Below, in pieces: positions 1 through 6,593 of a stretch of 8,228 nucleotides of DNA. Position numbers and translations under genes: made by a program. The number at the start of each line of letters is the position of its first letter. Positions within the stretch are counted from its first letter, which is position 1. The notes below the pieces were generated by a model. It was given only the letters and a program-made list of their open reading frames with translations. It did not search any database and was not told where the DNA came from. The DNA comes from Rickettsia endosymbiont of Bryobia graminum (GTDB lineage: Bacteria > Pseudomonadota > Alphaproteobacteria > Rickettsiales > Rickettsiaceae). Location: NCBI GenBank assembly GCA_020881085.1, contig JAJIYR010000106.1, positions 1 to 8,228 of the forward strand, in the 5' to 3' direction.

Positions 1-25
1 CTTTCTCATATTCTGTCATAGTCAT
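1..25 (-). CDS. Possible start of a transposase-like gene, cut by the window edge
   Basis: Only eight codons are visible on the minus strand, reading MTMTEYEK from an ATG at 25-23. The frame runs off the left edge. The start codon sits inside the left arm of a large inverted repeat (15-73), which is the arrangement expected if the repeat is the terminal inverted repeat of a small insertion sequence and the reading frame its transposase. The peptide is too short to assign a family, and an alternative start at the second Met (19-17) is equally possible. No strong ribosome binding site precedes it. This is an inference from position, not a recognised gene. Confidence 0.25.
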
Positions 26-73
26 CCTATAAAATAAGTCCTATTTACTTATTTTATATAGGACGACTATGAC
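15..73. repeat. Large inverted repeat, possible insertion-sequence end
   Basis: The left arm (15-39) and right arm (47-73) are reverse complements over about 25 bases, with one A/G difference and a two-base TA insertion in the right arm. The spacer CCTATTT (40-46) separates them. Both arms contain the string GACTATGAC, so each strand carries an ATG reading outward. The left one opens a frame leaving the window; the right one (69-71) stops after five codons. The symmetry fits two insertion-sequence ends lying head to head, one truncated, or a strong hairpin. No intrinsic-terminator T run follows. Confidence 0.7.
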
Positions 74-91
74 TTCTTCAAACTAAAGTTT

Positions 92-109
92 CTCCACCTG
101 AAGGTGGAG
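92..109. repeat. GC-rich hairpin, IS200/IS605 right-end-like
   Basis: CTCCACC (92-98) and GGTGGAG (103-109) form a perfect stem around a TGAA loop; the T-A pair next to the stem can also close. It is the most GC-rich spot in an AT-rich spacer. IS200/IS605 elements carry subterminal hairpins rather than inverted repeats, and this one resembles the hairpin left downstream of tnpB genes. No tnpB remnant was recognised beside it, so it may be a solo end. The other reading is an intrinsic terminator, but only TTT follows the stem. Confidence 0.4.
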
Positions 110-183
110 GTTTGAACCATCAGCTGGATAATCAAAATCAGATAATTTCATTTTTATTAATTCTTTTTAACATCACGAATGAC

Positions 184-203
184 ATTCCTGCTTAGGCGGG
201 AAT
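184..203. repeat. Short RPE-like hairpin
   Basis: ATTCCTGC (184-191) pairs with GCGGGAAT (196-203) through one G-T wobble, with loop TTAG. Sequences of the form GACATTCC-loop-GGGAAT are typical of dispersed palindromic repeats in Rickettsia spacers. It lies 15 bases before the larger palindrome at 218-273 and may belong to the same compound element. Confidence 0.5.
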
Positions 204-217
204 TTAGAAACAATATA

Positions 218-273
218 GTCATTCCGGACTTAATTCAGAATCCATTAAGATCCTGAAAAAAGTTCAGGATGAC
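218..273. repeat. RPE-like 56-bp palindrome, copy 1
   Basis: The 25-base arms at 218-242 and 249-273 are complementary at 19 of 25 positions, around the spacer CATTAA. The outer ends are GTCAT and ATGAC and the inner parts contain the GTTCAGGATGAC string common in Rickettsia palindromic elements. A second element of the same length and architecture lies at 682-737, and both are followed by AG after GATGAC. The family name is from recognition; no RPE class number is claimed. Confidence 0.7.
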
Positions 274-616
274 AGAGGTATCACTCTAGATTCTTTCCAT
301 ACTAGAATAACCTCTACGAACCGAACTCATCAATATTTTTATTATCAATTCTTTCTTATAAATTATTGATTTTCATTTTCATGCTTTTTTTAATTTTCTA
401 AGCAAAAATGGCAAATAATAATATCTAAAAAATATATTTTTATACAAACCGCCTTTAAAGCCTGTTTACTCTTAGCTCTCCAAGGCGGAAATTACGTGGA
501 TTTTGATAGTCCAAATTTACACTTATTAGTAATGAGAAGGCTACCTAAAAATAATCTACTAAAAAATATATGAGCACTAAGATATTTTCTTCTCATACAA
601 ACTTTGTTGAATGGAA
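274..616. other. AT-rich spacer without a supported gene
   Basis: No start-to-stop frame here looks like a protein. A plus-strand stretch of about 55 open codons runs up to a TGA at 571-573 and includes GGNYVDFDSPN, but it has no start codon and starts after a stop near 390. A loose inverted repeat, CCGCCTT (449-455) and AAGGCGG (482-488), lies within it. This is probably decayed sequence; a remnant of an older repeat or gene cannot be excluded. Confidence 0.5.
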
Positions 617-639
617 ATCGATTAATCATCGATCTGCAT

Positions 640-660
640 TTGTCTTTAGCAATTGCGTGG
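640..660 (+). repeat. Dispersed repeat, copy matching 3695-3715 in inverted orientation
   Basis: The 21 bases here, which contain TTGTCTTTAGCAAT and end in GCGTGG, recur with a single difference on the minus strand at 3715-3695, on the other side of gyrA. The string resembles the core of Rickettsia repeats that carry GCAATCGCGTGG. An adjoining small inverted repeat, ATCGAT (617-622) and ATCGAT (628-633), may be part of the same element. A 60-codon frame at 570-752 passes through this repeat and the next one and is judged to be repeat-derived rather than a gene. Confidence 0.65.
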
Positions 661-681
661 TGTCTCCCAAAAGTATTAAAT

Positions 682-737
682 GTAATGCTGAACTTGTTTC
701 AACATCTAATAGATCTCATAACAAGTTCGGGGATGAC
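682..737. repeat. RPE-like 56-bp palindrome, copy 2
   Basis: Arms at 682-706 and 712-737 surround TAATA. GAACTTGTT (690-698) pairs perfectly with AACAAGTTC (720-728), and the outer ends are GTAAT and GATGAC. Length and layout match the element at 218-273, so the two are diverged copies of one family. It lies about 65 bases past the gyrA stop codon, in the untranslated 3' region of that gene. Confidence 0.7.
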
Positions 738-744
738 AGTAGAA

Positions 745-787
745 AAAACTGAATACCCACATCACTAGCGCTCCTCGCCATGAGCCA
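745..787. repeat. Diverged repeat next to the gyrA stop
   Basis: AAACTGAAT followed by CCAC and then CCATGA matches the order of blocks in the element at 3684-3729 (AAACTGAAT, CCAC, CCATGA). Read on the minus strand it has GCGAGGAGCG followed by a GTGG-like block, a layout seen in Rickettsia dispersed repeats. GCTC (773-776) and GAGC (781-784 region) could form a weak stem in the gyrA transcript, but there is no T run, so it is not called a terminator. Confidence 0.5.
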
Positions 788-802
788 GTACTTAATAATT
801 TA

Positions 803-3526
803 TTACTCTTCTGTATTAAGCTCTTCACCTTCACTTTCTGTCTGACTTTCTTCATCTTCTTCAGATTCAAAATTATCAGCAATTAGAGAAACCGATACTA
901 CTTTTTCATTTGCTTCTGTTTTAAACAGAATGACTCCACTAGTATTACGCCCTGTAATGCGTACAGATTCAAGCTTACATCTAATCAATTTACCGCTATT
1001 GGTAATAAGCATTAACTCATCGGTCATGTTAACAGGCATTACTCCTACAACTAAGCCAGTTTTAGTAGAGACATTAATATTAACTACCCCGCTACCACCA
1101 CGATTAGTAATACGATATTCATAGGCTGAGCTTCTTTTTCCAAAACCATTTTCAGAGATCGTTAAAATAAATTCTTCAGAAACAGCAAGCTCAAGAATTG
1201 TTTCTTTAGTTAAATTAACTCCTAATTCCTCAGTGCTAAAATCACTACCACTAGCTATTTCTAACCTTTTCTCTAACGGAATAGATAAATACGCTTCTCT
1301 CTCTTCCATTGTCGCTGACACACCTTTTAAAATGGTCATAGATATTACTTGATCTGTCTCAGCGATCCTCATCCCTCTTACTCCATCTGAAGTACGGCTT
1401 TTAAATACTCTTAAAGCATCTACTGGGAATCTTATAGCCTTACCAGCTTTGGTGGCTAATAATACATGATCTTCATCTTTGCAAACTTTTACATCTATTA
1501 AATGGTCATTATCATCTAACCTAATAGCAATTTTACCATTTGATTGAATACGCTTAAAGTCTGATAAATCATTTCTTCTAACATTACCTTTACTTGTAGC
1601 AAAAATAATATTTAAATTATCCCATTCATCTTGATTCTCAGGTAATGGCATAATATTAGTTATCCGCTCTCCTTCTTTTAAAGGTAGGATATTAACAATT
1701 GGTCTCCCTTTACTTTGTGGATTACCAAGCGGCAACTTATATAATTTTAAACTATATACTTGACCAAGACTAGAAAAGAATAGCATCGGGGTATGAGTAC
1801 TACCGACAAAAACCTGAGTCGTAATATCTTCATCTCGCATTGAAAGTCCGGACCTACCTTTACCACCACGCTTTTGAGCCCTATAAGTCACAAGGGGCAC
1901 ACGCTTAATATAACCACCTAAAGTTACTGTTACGACCATCTCTTCTCTTTGAATAAGATCTTCTATATCATGTTCAAAATCTCCTAATTCAATACAAGTT
2001 AGTCTTTCTGTAGCAAATTCATCTTTAATTCTAATTAATTCACTTTTCAAAATTGCTAATAATTTCTCACGTGACCCTAAAATTTCAATATAACCTGCAA
2101 TCTCTTTTGCAAGTTCTGATAGATCATTCTCTAACTTGTTTTTCTCCATAGCAGTAAGACGTTGCAAACGCATCTCTAATATTGCTTTTGCTTGTGTTTC
2201 AGTAAAATAACACTTACCGTCACTTGCGACCATTGCTCGATCATCAACTAATTTGATTAGGCTAATAATACCCGAGGCATCCCAGGCTCTTTCCATTATC
2301 TGCTCTTTAGCTGTTACTGGATCATTTGCTGCCTTAATAATTCTGATAATTTCGTCAATATTACTAACTGCAATTGTTAGACCTAATAAGACATGAGCTT
2401 TATCACGGGCTTTATTTAATAAATAAATTGTTCTACGAGTAATAACTATTTCTCTAAAACTAATAAAAGCAGATATTACTTCTTTAAGATTCATAACCTT
2501 TGGTAGACCATTTTTTAAGGCTAGTATAATAACGCCAAAACTAGTTTGCAGCTGGGTATAAGCATATATTTGATTTAATATCACTTCTGCCATTGCATCT
2601 TTTTTAACTTCTATTACTACTCTTACTCCCTTCTTATTTGATTCATCTCTTAAATCACTAATACCTTCAATACGCTTTTCTTTAACTAGCTCAGCAATTT
2701 TTTCTACTAATTTTGCCTTATTAACCATGTAAGGAATTTCAGTAATAATAATTGCTTGTTTATTATTAGGCATATCTTCAATTTCAGTCTTCCCTCTAAT
2801 CAAGATACTTCCACGACCAGTTAAGTAGGCTGATCTAATGCCACTTGTACCAAGAATAATCCCACCTGTAGGAAAATCAGGACCTTTTACTACTGATAAA
2901 AGATCTGAAACCTCTATATCATTATTATCTACATACAAACAACAAGCATTTATAATCTCTCCAAGATTATGAGGTGGAATATTGGTAGCCATACCAACAG
3001 CAATACCATTACTACCATTTACTAATAGATTTGGAAACATCGAAGGTAATACTACTGGCTCTTGTTCTGAACCGTCATAGTTAGGAACAAAATCAACCGT
3101 TTCTTGATCAATATCTTCAATTAAAGTATGAGCAACTTTAGAGAGTCTTGCTTCTGTATATCGCATAGCAGCCGCAGAATCACCATCCATAGAACCAAAA
3201 TTTCCTTGTCCGTCAATAAGCATTAACCTCAAAGAAAAATCTTGAGCCATTCTTACTAAGGAATCATAAATTGCTGCATCGCCATGCGGATGGTATTTAC
3301 CCATTACATCACCGACAGTCCTCGCAGATTTACGATATGGTCTATTATTATGATTACCAGCTTCTTCCATTGCATATATTATTCTTCGATGTACTGGCTT
3401 TAACCCATCACGAACATCAGGAATTGCTCTACTTACAATTACACTCATCGCATAATCTAAGTAAGATCCTTTCATTTCATCTTCAATGCTTATTGGTATC
3501 AGGTTTTGATGATCTAATTTAGCCAC
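803..3526 (-). CDS. gyrA: DNA gyrase subunit A
   Basis: GyrA is the DNA-cleaving subunit of the A2B2 gyrase that introduces negative supercoils using ATP hydrolysed by GyrB. The 907-residue product is of normal length. Visible are the N-terminal cleavage domain with [10 protein letters not shown] (about 39-48), HPHGD (79-83), the catalytic Tyr123 in [17 protein letters not shown] (165-171), [12 protein letters not shown] (451-462), and the C-terminal beta-pinwheel with a GyrA box QKRGGKG at 551-557, which marks gyrase rather than topoisomerase IV (ParC). The tail from about 886 is strongly acidic. Alanine 84 stands at the E. coli Ser83 quinolone position, while Asp88 (E. coli Asp87) is kept. 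The start is GTG: an in-frame TAA lies five codons upstream with no ATG between. A weak AAGAG lies about ten bases ahead. It is followed by a repeat-rich spacer with no clear terminator. Confidence 0.98.
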   Translation of the reverse strand: MAKLDHQNLIPISIEDEMKGSYLDYAMSVIVSRAIPDVRDGLKPVHRRIIYAMEEAGNHNNRPYRKSARTVGDVMGKYHPHGDAAIYDSLVRMAQDFSLRLMLIDGQGNFGSMDGDSAAAMRYTEARLSKVAHTLIEDIDQETVDFVPNYDGSEQEPVVLPSMFPNLLVNGSNGIAVGMATNIPPHNLGEIINACCLYVDNNDIEVSDLLSVVKGPDFPTGGIILGTSGIRSAYLTGRGSILIRGKTEIEDMPNNKQAIIITEIPYMVNKAKLVEKIAELVKEKRIEGISDLRDESNKKGVRVVIEVKKDAMAEVILNQIYAYTQLQTSFGVIILALKNGLPKVMNLKEVISAFISFREIVITRRTIYLLNKARDKAHVLLGLTIAVSNIDEIIRIIKAANDPVTAKEQIMERAWDASGIISLIKLVDDRAMVASDGKCYFTETQAKAILEMRLQRLTAMEKNKLENDLSELAKEIAGYIEILGSREKLLAILKSELIRIKDEFATERLTCIELGDFEHDIEDLIQREEMVVTVTLGGYIKRVPLVTYRAQKRGGKGRSGLSMRDEDITTQVFVGSTHTPMLFFSSLGQVYSLKLYKLPLGNPQSKGRPIVNILPLKEGERITNIMPLPENQDEWDNLNIIFATSKGNVRRNDLSDFKRIQSNGKIAIRLDDNDHLIDVKVCKDEDHVLLATKAGKAIRFPVDALRVFKSRTSDGVRGMRIAETDQVISMTILKGVSATMEEREAYLSIPLEKRLEIASGSDFSTEELGVNLTKETILELAVSEEFILTISENGFGKRSSAYEYRITNRGGSGVVNINVSTKTGLVVGVMPVNMTDELMLITNSGKLIRCKLESVRITGRNTSGVILFKTEANEKVVSVSLIADNFESEEDEESQTESEGEELNTEE

Positions 3527-3604
3527 TATAGAACTCTTTTATTTGGGTTTTTAAAATATATGTAAGTTTATACTGATCTAACATATGAATAAATTATAAT
3601 AAAT

Positions 3605-3729
3605 GTCATGGTGAAGAAACTGTAGACATCTAGAAAATATTAAACCATATGTCATCACGAAATCACAAATGACGTTATATATTAAACTGAATGGCCACGC
3701 GATTGCTAAAGACAATCACTTACCATGAC
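3605..3729. repeat. RPE-like composite palindromic element upstream of gyrA
   Basis: GTCATGGT (3605-3612) and ACCATGAC (3722-3729) are perfect outer inverted repeats. Inside are a GTCAT/ATGAC pair near 3650-3673 and GATTG (3701-3705) with CAATC (3713-3717). The minus-strand 21 bases at 3715-3695 repeat those at 640-660 with one difference. It lies about 80 bases upstream of the gyrA start codon, so it could sit in or near the gyrA promoter. Confidence 0.6.
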
Positions 3730-3970
3730 GTTTTACTCTATGCAACAAGGTTTATACCCCCTTGCAATGGCAGTTCTTTCTGGATTTCTACCAGCTAAGA
3801 ATAACATCAAGAAAACTAAAATTATTAGCTTGTTATAAATCAATATAGATTAGCCCGAAAAGCTCTTTTTTTCAAGCAAGAAGATTATAAATATTAGAGA
3901 AGATTCTCTTATTCTTTTCTTTGATCAAAATTACTTAATTTATATATCAAGCTTAAGAAATTTTATGAAT
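3730..3970. other. Spacer between dsbB and gyrA, no supported gene
   Basis: TGCAA (3740-3744 region) and TTGCA (3762-3766 region) form a small inverted repeat. On the minus strand an open stretch from a TTG at 3843 to a TAA at 3735-3733 would give 36 residues, with a hydrophobic N-terminal half and the ending RGYKPCCIE. It has no clear ribosome binding site. A run of seven T follows a very short stem near 3855-3872, but no plus-strand gene precedes it. I treat the region as repeat-derived or decayed. Confidence 0.45.
3896..3909 (-). terminator. Weak hairpin downstream of dsbB
   Basis: AGAGA (3896-3900) and TCTCT (3905-3909) form a small perfect stem about 60 bases past the dsbB stop. On the minus strand the bases after the stem (AATATTTATAATC) are only moderately T-rich. 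On the plus strand it is followed by a stronger T-rich tract, but nothing upstream would be transcribed that way. It is the best terminator candidate for dsbB, and weak. Confidence 0.25.
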
Positions 3971-4510
3971 CTAATTTATAGTTATATTTTTTCCCTCTGT
4001 ATCCTTAGGATAAAACCAGATAATTAGAACTGCACATAATAAACCTAAGTTAAGCAGCAAATTCCATTCTGTCATTGATAGGCCAAATAATTTTACCGCT
4101 ACTTTATTACAAAGAGCAACAGGTTGGCTATACAACATCTCTTTAATATCATCAATCGACAAATGTTTTGGTATATGTATTAACGTAGAACAAAGAGCGC
4201 TTGGTGAAAATATTCCTCTTTCTATCCCAGTATGGTAACCAGCTAAAATACACCCACCTAGTAAATTTAAAACAATAAAGAATAAAGCGTATTTGTTTAT
4301 TTGCTTAATAATTAAGGCAACAAAAGAAATTTTAATAATAAACAAATAAGGAAATCTCTGATAAATACATAAAGGGCATGGCGAAAAACCTAAAATATAT
4401 TCTACAAAATATGCTAAGGATAAAGCAAAAATTCCTATAAAAACTAACGATATGTGTAAAATTTTAAAATTATCGTTACGAAAATAATTAATAATTGTAG
4501 AAATAGACAT
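3971..4510 (-). CDS. dsbB: Disulfide bond formation protein B (DsbB family)
   Basis: DsbB is an inner-membrane quinone reductase that re-oxidises the periplasmic thiol oxidase DsbA and passes electrons to ubiquinone. The 179 residues show four hydrophobic segments (about 17-40, 56-70, 74-92 and 149-167). The first periplasmic loop carries the redox pair C45-P-L-C48 followed by Q51-R52, the Arg expected to contact quinone. The second loop carries the other cysteine pair, C107 and C134. GYHTGIERG (91-99) and LFGLSMTEWN (141-150) are further family signatures. The ATG has no Shine-Dalgarno sequence ahead of it. The gene is read in the same direction as gyrA but with 444 bases between, so the two are probably separate units. 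A promoter with an embedded palindrome lies 50-80 bases upstream. Confidence 0.95.
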   Translation of the reverse strand: MSISTIINYFRNDNFKILHISLVFIGIFALSLAYFVEYILGFSPCPLCIYQRFPYLFIIKISFVALIIKQINKYALFFIVLNLLGGCILAGYHTGIERGIFSPSALCSTLIHIPKHLSIDDIKEMLYSQPVALCNKVAVKLFGLSMTEWNLLLNLGLLCAVLIIWFYPKDTEGKNITIN

Positions 4511-4539
4511 AATAATATATTATTTGTTATAAAATTTAT

Positions 4540-4555
4540 AGATTTACATAAATCT
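4540..4555. promoter_or_regulatory. Perfect palindrome in the dsbB leader
   Basis: AGATTTA (4540-4546) and TAAATCT (4549-4555) are perfect inverted repeats two bases apart, in the predicted untranslated leader of dsbB or just past its transcription start. It could be a DNA operator half of a pair with the palindrome at 4558-4577, which lies only two bases away. No known operator consensus is recognised. Confidence 0.4.
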
Positions 4556-4557
4556 CC

Positions 4558-4577
4558 CGATTAGTATAATCTAATCG
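4558..4577. promoter_or_regulatory. Inverted repeat overlapping the dsbB -10 box, candidate operator
   Basis: CGATTAG (4558-4564) and CTAATCG (4571-4577) are perfect inverted repeats around TATAAT (4565-4570). The minus-strand -10 box TATACT overlaps the left arm and spacer. A protein bound here would block RNA polymerase on the minus strand. The spacer itself reads TATAAT on the plus strand, but no plausible plus-strand -35 precedes it. Regulator unknown. Confidence 0.45.
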
Positions 4578-4590
4578 TTAACATAGTCAA
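4563..4590 (-). promoter_or_regulatory. Predicted sigma-70 promoter of dsbB
   Basis: On the minus strand TTGACT (4590-4585) is followed after 16 bases by TATACT (4568-4563), each one or two bases from consensus. Transcription would start near 4556, giving a leader of about 45 bases before the dsbB ATG at 4510. This is the best promoter-like pair in the window. Confidence 0.55.
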
Positions 4591-4638
4591 TTCAGATAGA
4601 ATTAAATACTATATGCATTAACTTAAAATAATTATTTG

Positions 4639-4821
4639 TTAACTATAAGAAATCGATGCTATTCCCGTGAAGGCAGAAATCAAATTCTTCCAATAATTAT
4701 ATGAATCTATAAATAAAGCATAATTTTTATATTTTTCTGGGACCTCTTTTGGAGGAATAATATCGATGATAAAATATACTATAAATTGTAAAAACACCCA
4801 TCCTAAAAAGATAATAACATA
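4639..4821 (-). pseudogene. Unassigned membrane-protein-like open frame, possible gene remnant
   Basis: Between dsbB and lysS the minus strand is open for 60 codons, from after a TAG at 4824-4822 to a TAA at 4641-4639. It has no ATG. A GTG at 4797 would give a 52-residue product, and an ATT at 4815 is the other option. The peptide looks protein-like: a hydrophobic stretch (IIFLGWVFLQFIVYFIIDII) is followed by PPKEVPEKYKNY and YNYWKN, then ends in a small mixed segment. That pattern suggests one membrane helix with a short soluble tail, or the leftover of a larger membrane protein cut at its N-terminus. I do not recognise the family. It occupies the region where the lysS promoter should lie. 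Confidence 0.3.
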
Positions 4822-4837
4822 CTAATGGATAAACACA

Positions 4838-6418
4838 ATGTCGGAATCAGAACTTCTAGTAAATGCTATAAAATCAAACGCTTGGCCATTTTTAGAGGCT
4901 AAAAAAATCTTAGATAAAATTGGTAATAAAACTCCTGCTAAAGGATATGTATTATTTGAAACAGGCTATGGACCATCAGGATTACCTCATATAGGTACAT
5001 TTGCTGAAGTTGCTAGATCAATAATGGTACAAGAAGCTTTTAAACAATTATCAAATATTCCTACCAGAATTTTTTGTTTTTCTGACGACATGGATGGGTT
5101 ACGTAAAGTGCCAAGTAATCTCCCAAACCCTGATATGGTTGCTAAAAATCTTGGAAAACCATTAACATCTGTTCCAGATCCTTTTGGTAAATGCAAGAGC
5201 TATGGGCATTACATGAACGCTAAGCTGCGCTCATTTCTAGATAAATTTGGCTTTCATTATGAATTCTTTAGCAGTACAGAATGTTATAAATCTGGAATGT
5301 TTGACAAAATGATGTTAAAGGTATTAGAAAAGTATGATGAAATAATGGCTTTAATGCTTCCCACTTTCAGAGATGAAAGAAGAGCGACTTACTCACCTTT
5401 CATGCTAATTTGCCCTAATACTGGAGTTGTCCTGCAAGTTCCTATTACTAAGACTAATCTTGCAAATGGTACTGTAACATATCAGGATAATACAGGGAAT
5501 GATATAGAAGTACCTGTAACAAAAGGTCATTGTAAGCTACAATGGAAACCAGATTTTGGTATGCGCTGGGCAGCATTGCAGGTTGATTATGAAATGTATG
5601 GCAAAGATCACATGCCTAATGCTCAAATATATTCTGAAATTTGTCGAATCTTAGGAGGGAATGAACCGGTACAATTCTTCTATGAATTATTCCTTAATGA
5701 AAAAGGCGAAAAAATTTCTAAGTCTAAAGGAAATAGCATAACTGTTGACGAGTGGCTGCAATACGCACCTGTAGAAAGCATGTCTTTATTCATGTATCAA
5801 AACCCTACTAGAGCAAAACGTTTGTATTTTGATGTAATACCTAAAAATGTTGATGAATATATTATTTTTAATAAAAAATATCATTTAGAAACTGATCAGG
5901 TAAAGCGCTTTAGCAATCCAGTACATCACATACATCATGGTAATGTGCCAGTTTATGAAACTTTTGGTATAAGTTTTAGCTTACTATTAAATTTAGCATC
6001 TGTTTGCAATCCAGAAGATAAATCTGTATTGTGGGGATTTATTAGCAAATATAATCCTGATGCTACTAAAGAAACAACTCCTTATTTGGATCATTTAACA
6101 GATTTTGCAATTCGTTACTATAATGATTTTATTAAAGCTAATAAATCTTATTTAATTCCTAATGCTCAGCAAAAAATTATATTACAGGAGATAATAACTC
6201 TATTATCTAACTTATCAGAAGATATTACTTCTGAACAAATACAAGAAAAAATTTATGATATTGGTAATAATCACAACTATGAAAATTTACGAGATTATTT
6301 CAAAGAACTATACCAAATAATTCTTGGTCAAGTTGATGGGCCAAGACTTGGCACCTTTATAAAACTTTTTGGAATTAAAGATACAATAAGATTAATTGAA
6401 GAAAAATTAGGCTCTTAA
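4838..6418 (+). CDS. lysS: Lysyl-tRNA synthetase, class I
   Basis: The enzyme attaches lysine to tRNA-Lys in the cytoplasm. It is the class I form (LysK type), typical of archaea, spirochaetes and some alphaproteobacteria including Rickettsia, rather than the class II form of most bacteria. In the 526 residues the HIGH-like motif is HIGTF at 51-55 in the [11 protein letters not shown] context, and the KMSKS motif is KISKSKGN at 292-299. Both belong to the Rossmann catalytic core. [15 protein letters not shown] (80-94) and [11 protein letters not shown] (237-247) are class I LysRS blocks. The C-terminal part from about 330 is the helical anticodon-binding region. No Shine-Dalgarno sequence precedes the ATG; an ATG at 4825 is in another frame. 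It is divergent from dsbB, and 175 bases separate it from tlyA, so co-transcription with tlyA is possible but not shown. Confidence 0.97.
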   Translation: MSESELLVNAIKSNAWPFLEAKKILDKIGNKTPAKGYVLFETGYGPSGLPHIGTFAEVARSIMVQEAFKQLSNIPTRIFCFSDDMDGLRKVPSNLPNPDMVAKNLGKPLTSVPDPFGKCKSYGHYMNAKLRSFLDKFGFHYEFFSSTECYKSGMFDKMMLKVLEKYDEIMALMLPTFRDERRATYSPFMLICPNTGVVLQVPITKTNLANGTVTYQDNTGNDIEVPVTKGHCKLQWKPDFGMRWAALQVDYEMYGKDHMPNAQIYSEICRILGGNEPVQFFYELFLNEKGEKISKSKGNSITVDEWLQYAPVESMSLFMYQNPTRAKRLYFDVIPKNVDEYIIFNKKYHLETDQVKRFSNPVHHIHHGNVPVYETFGISFSLLLNLASVCNPEDKSVLWGFISKYNPDATKETTPYLDHLTDFAIRYYNDFIKANKSYLIPNAQQKIILQEIITLLSNLSEDITSEQIQEKIYDIGNNHNYENLRDYFKELYQIILGQVDGPRLGTFIKLFGIKDTIRLIEEKLGS

Positions 6419-6463
6419 GGCTTAATTTTTAATTCACTATTATTTTTGCCTATATGTCAAATA

Positions 6464-6506
6464 TATAATATCATAATGAGTAGTAACTGCTTATTATGAT
6501 ATTATA
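6464..6506. repeat. Long AT-rich hairpin between lysS and tlyA
   Basis: Arms of 20 bases (6464-6483 and 6487-6506) pair throughout with two G-T wobbles in RNA, around a three-base loop TAA. The outer part is TATAATATCATAAT and its complement. It starts 45 bases after the lysS stop. No T run follows the stem, so it is not a classical intrinsic terminator. It could end or protect the lysS transcript, or be a small palindromic repeat. The perfect outer 14 pairs argue for recent origin or selection. Confidence 0.65.
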
Positions 6507-6593
6507 ATAGAATATTACACTGGCATTATAGTCTTACCTTATTTAATATTATTTCTTTTATGATATAAATAACTCGTTATTGATAACAAATAT

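Noticed and set aside
570..752. 60-codon plus-strand frame downstream of gyrA
   Set aside because: It runs through a dispersed repeat (640-660) and an RPE-like palindrome (682-737), has no ribosome binding site, and its peptide is explained by the repeats.
930..1124. 64-codon plus-strand frame
   Set aside because: It lies wholly inside gyrA on the opposite strand and has no protein-like features.
3271..3522. 83-codon plus-strand frame rich in His and Leu
   Set aside because: It is the antisense of the conserved N-terminal region of gyrA.
3593..3598. TATAAT on the minus strand upstream of gyrA as a -10 box
   Set aside because: No acceptable -35 sequence lies 16-18 bases upstream, and TATAAT is common by chance in DNA this AT-rich.
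3855..3872. Possible plus-strand terminator with a run of seven T
   Set aside because: The stem is only about three base pairs and no plus-strand gene lies upstream; both neighbouring genes are on the minus strand.
4987..5196. 69-codon minus-strand frame
   Set aside because: It is the antisense of the catalytic core of lysS.
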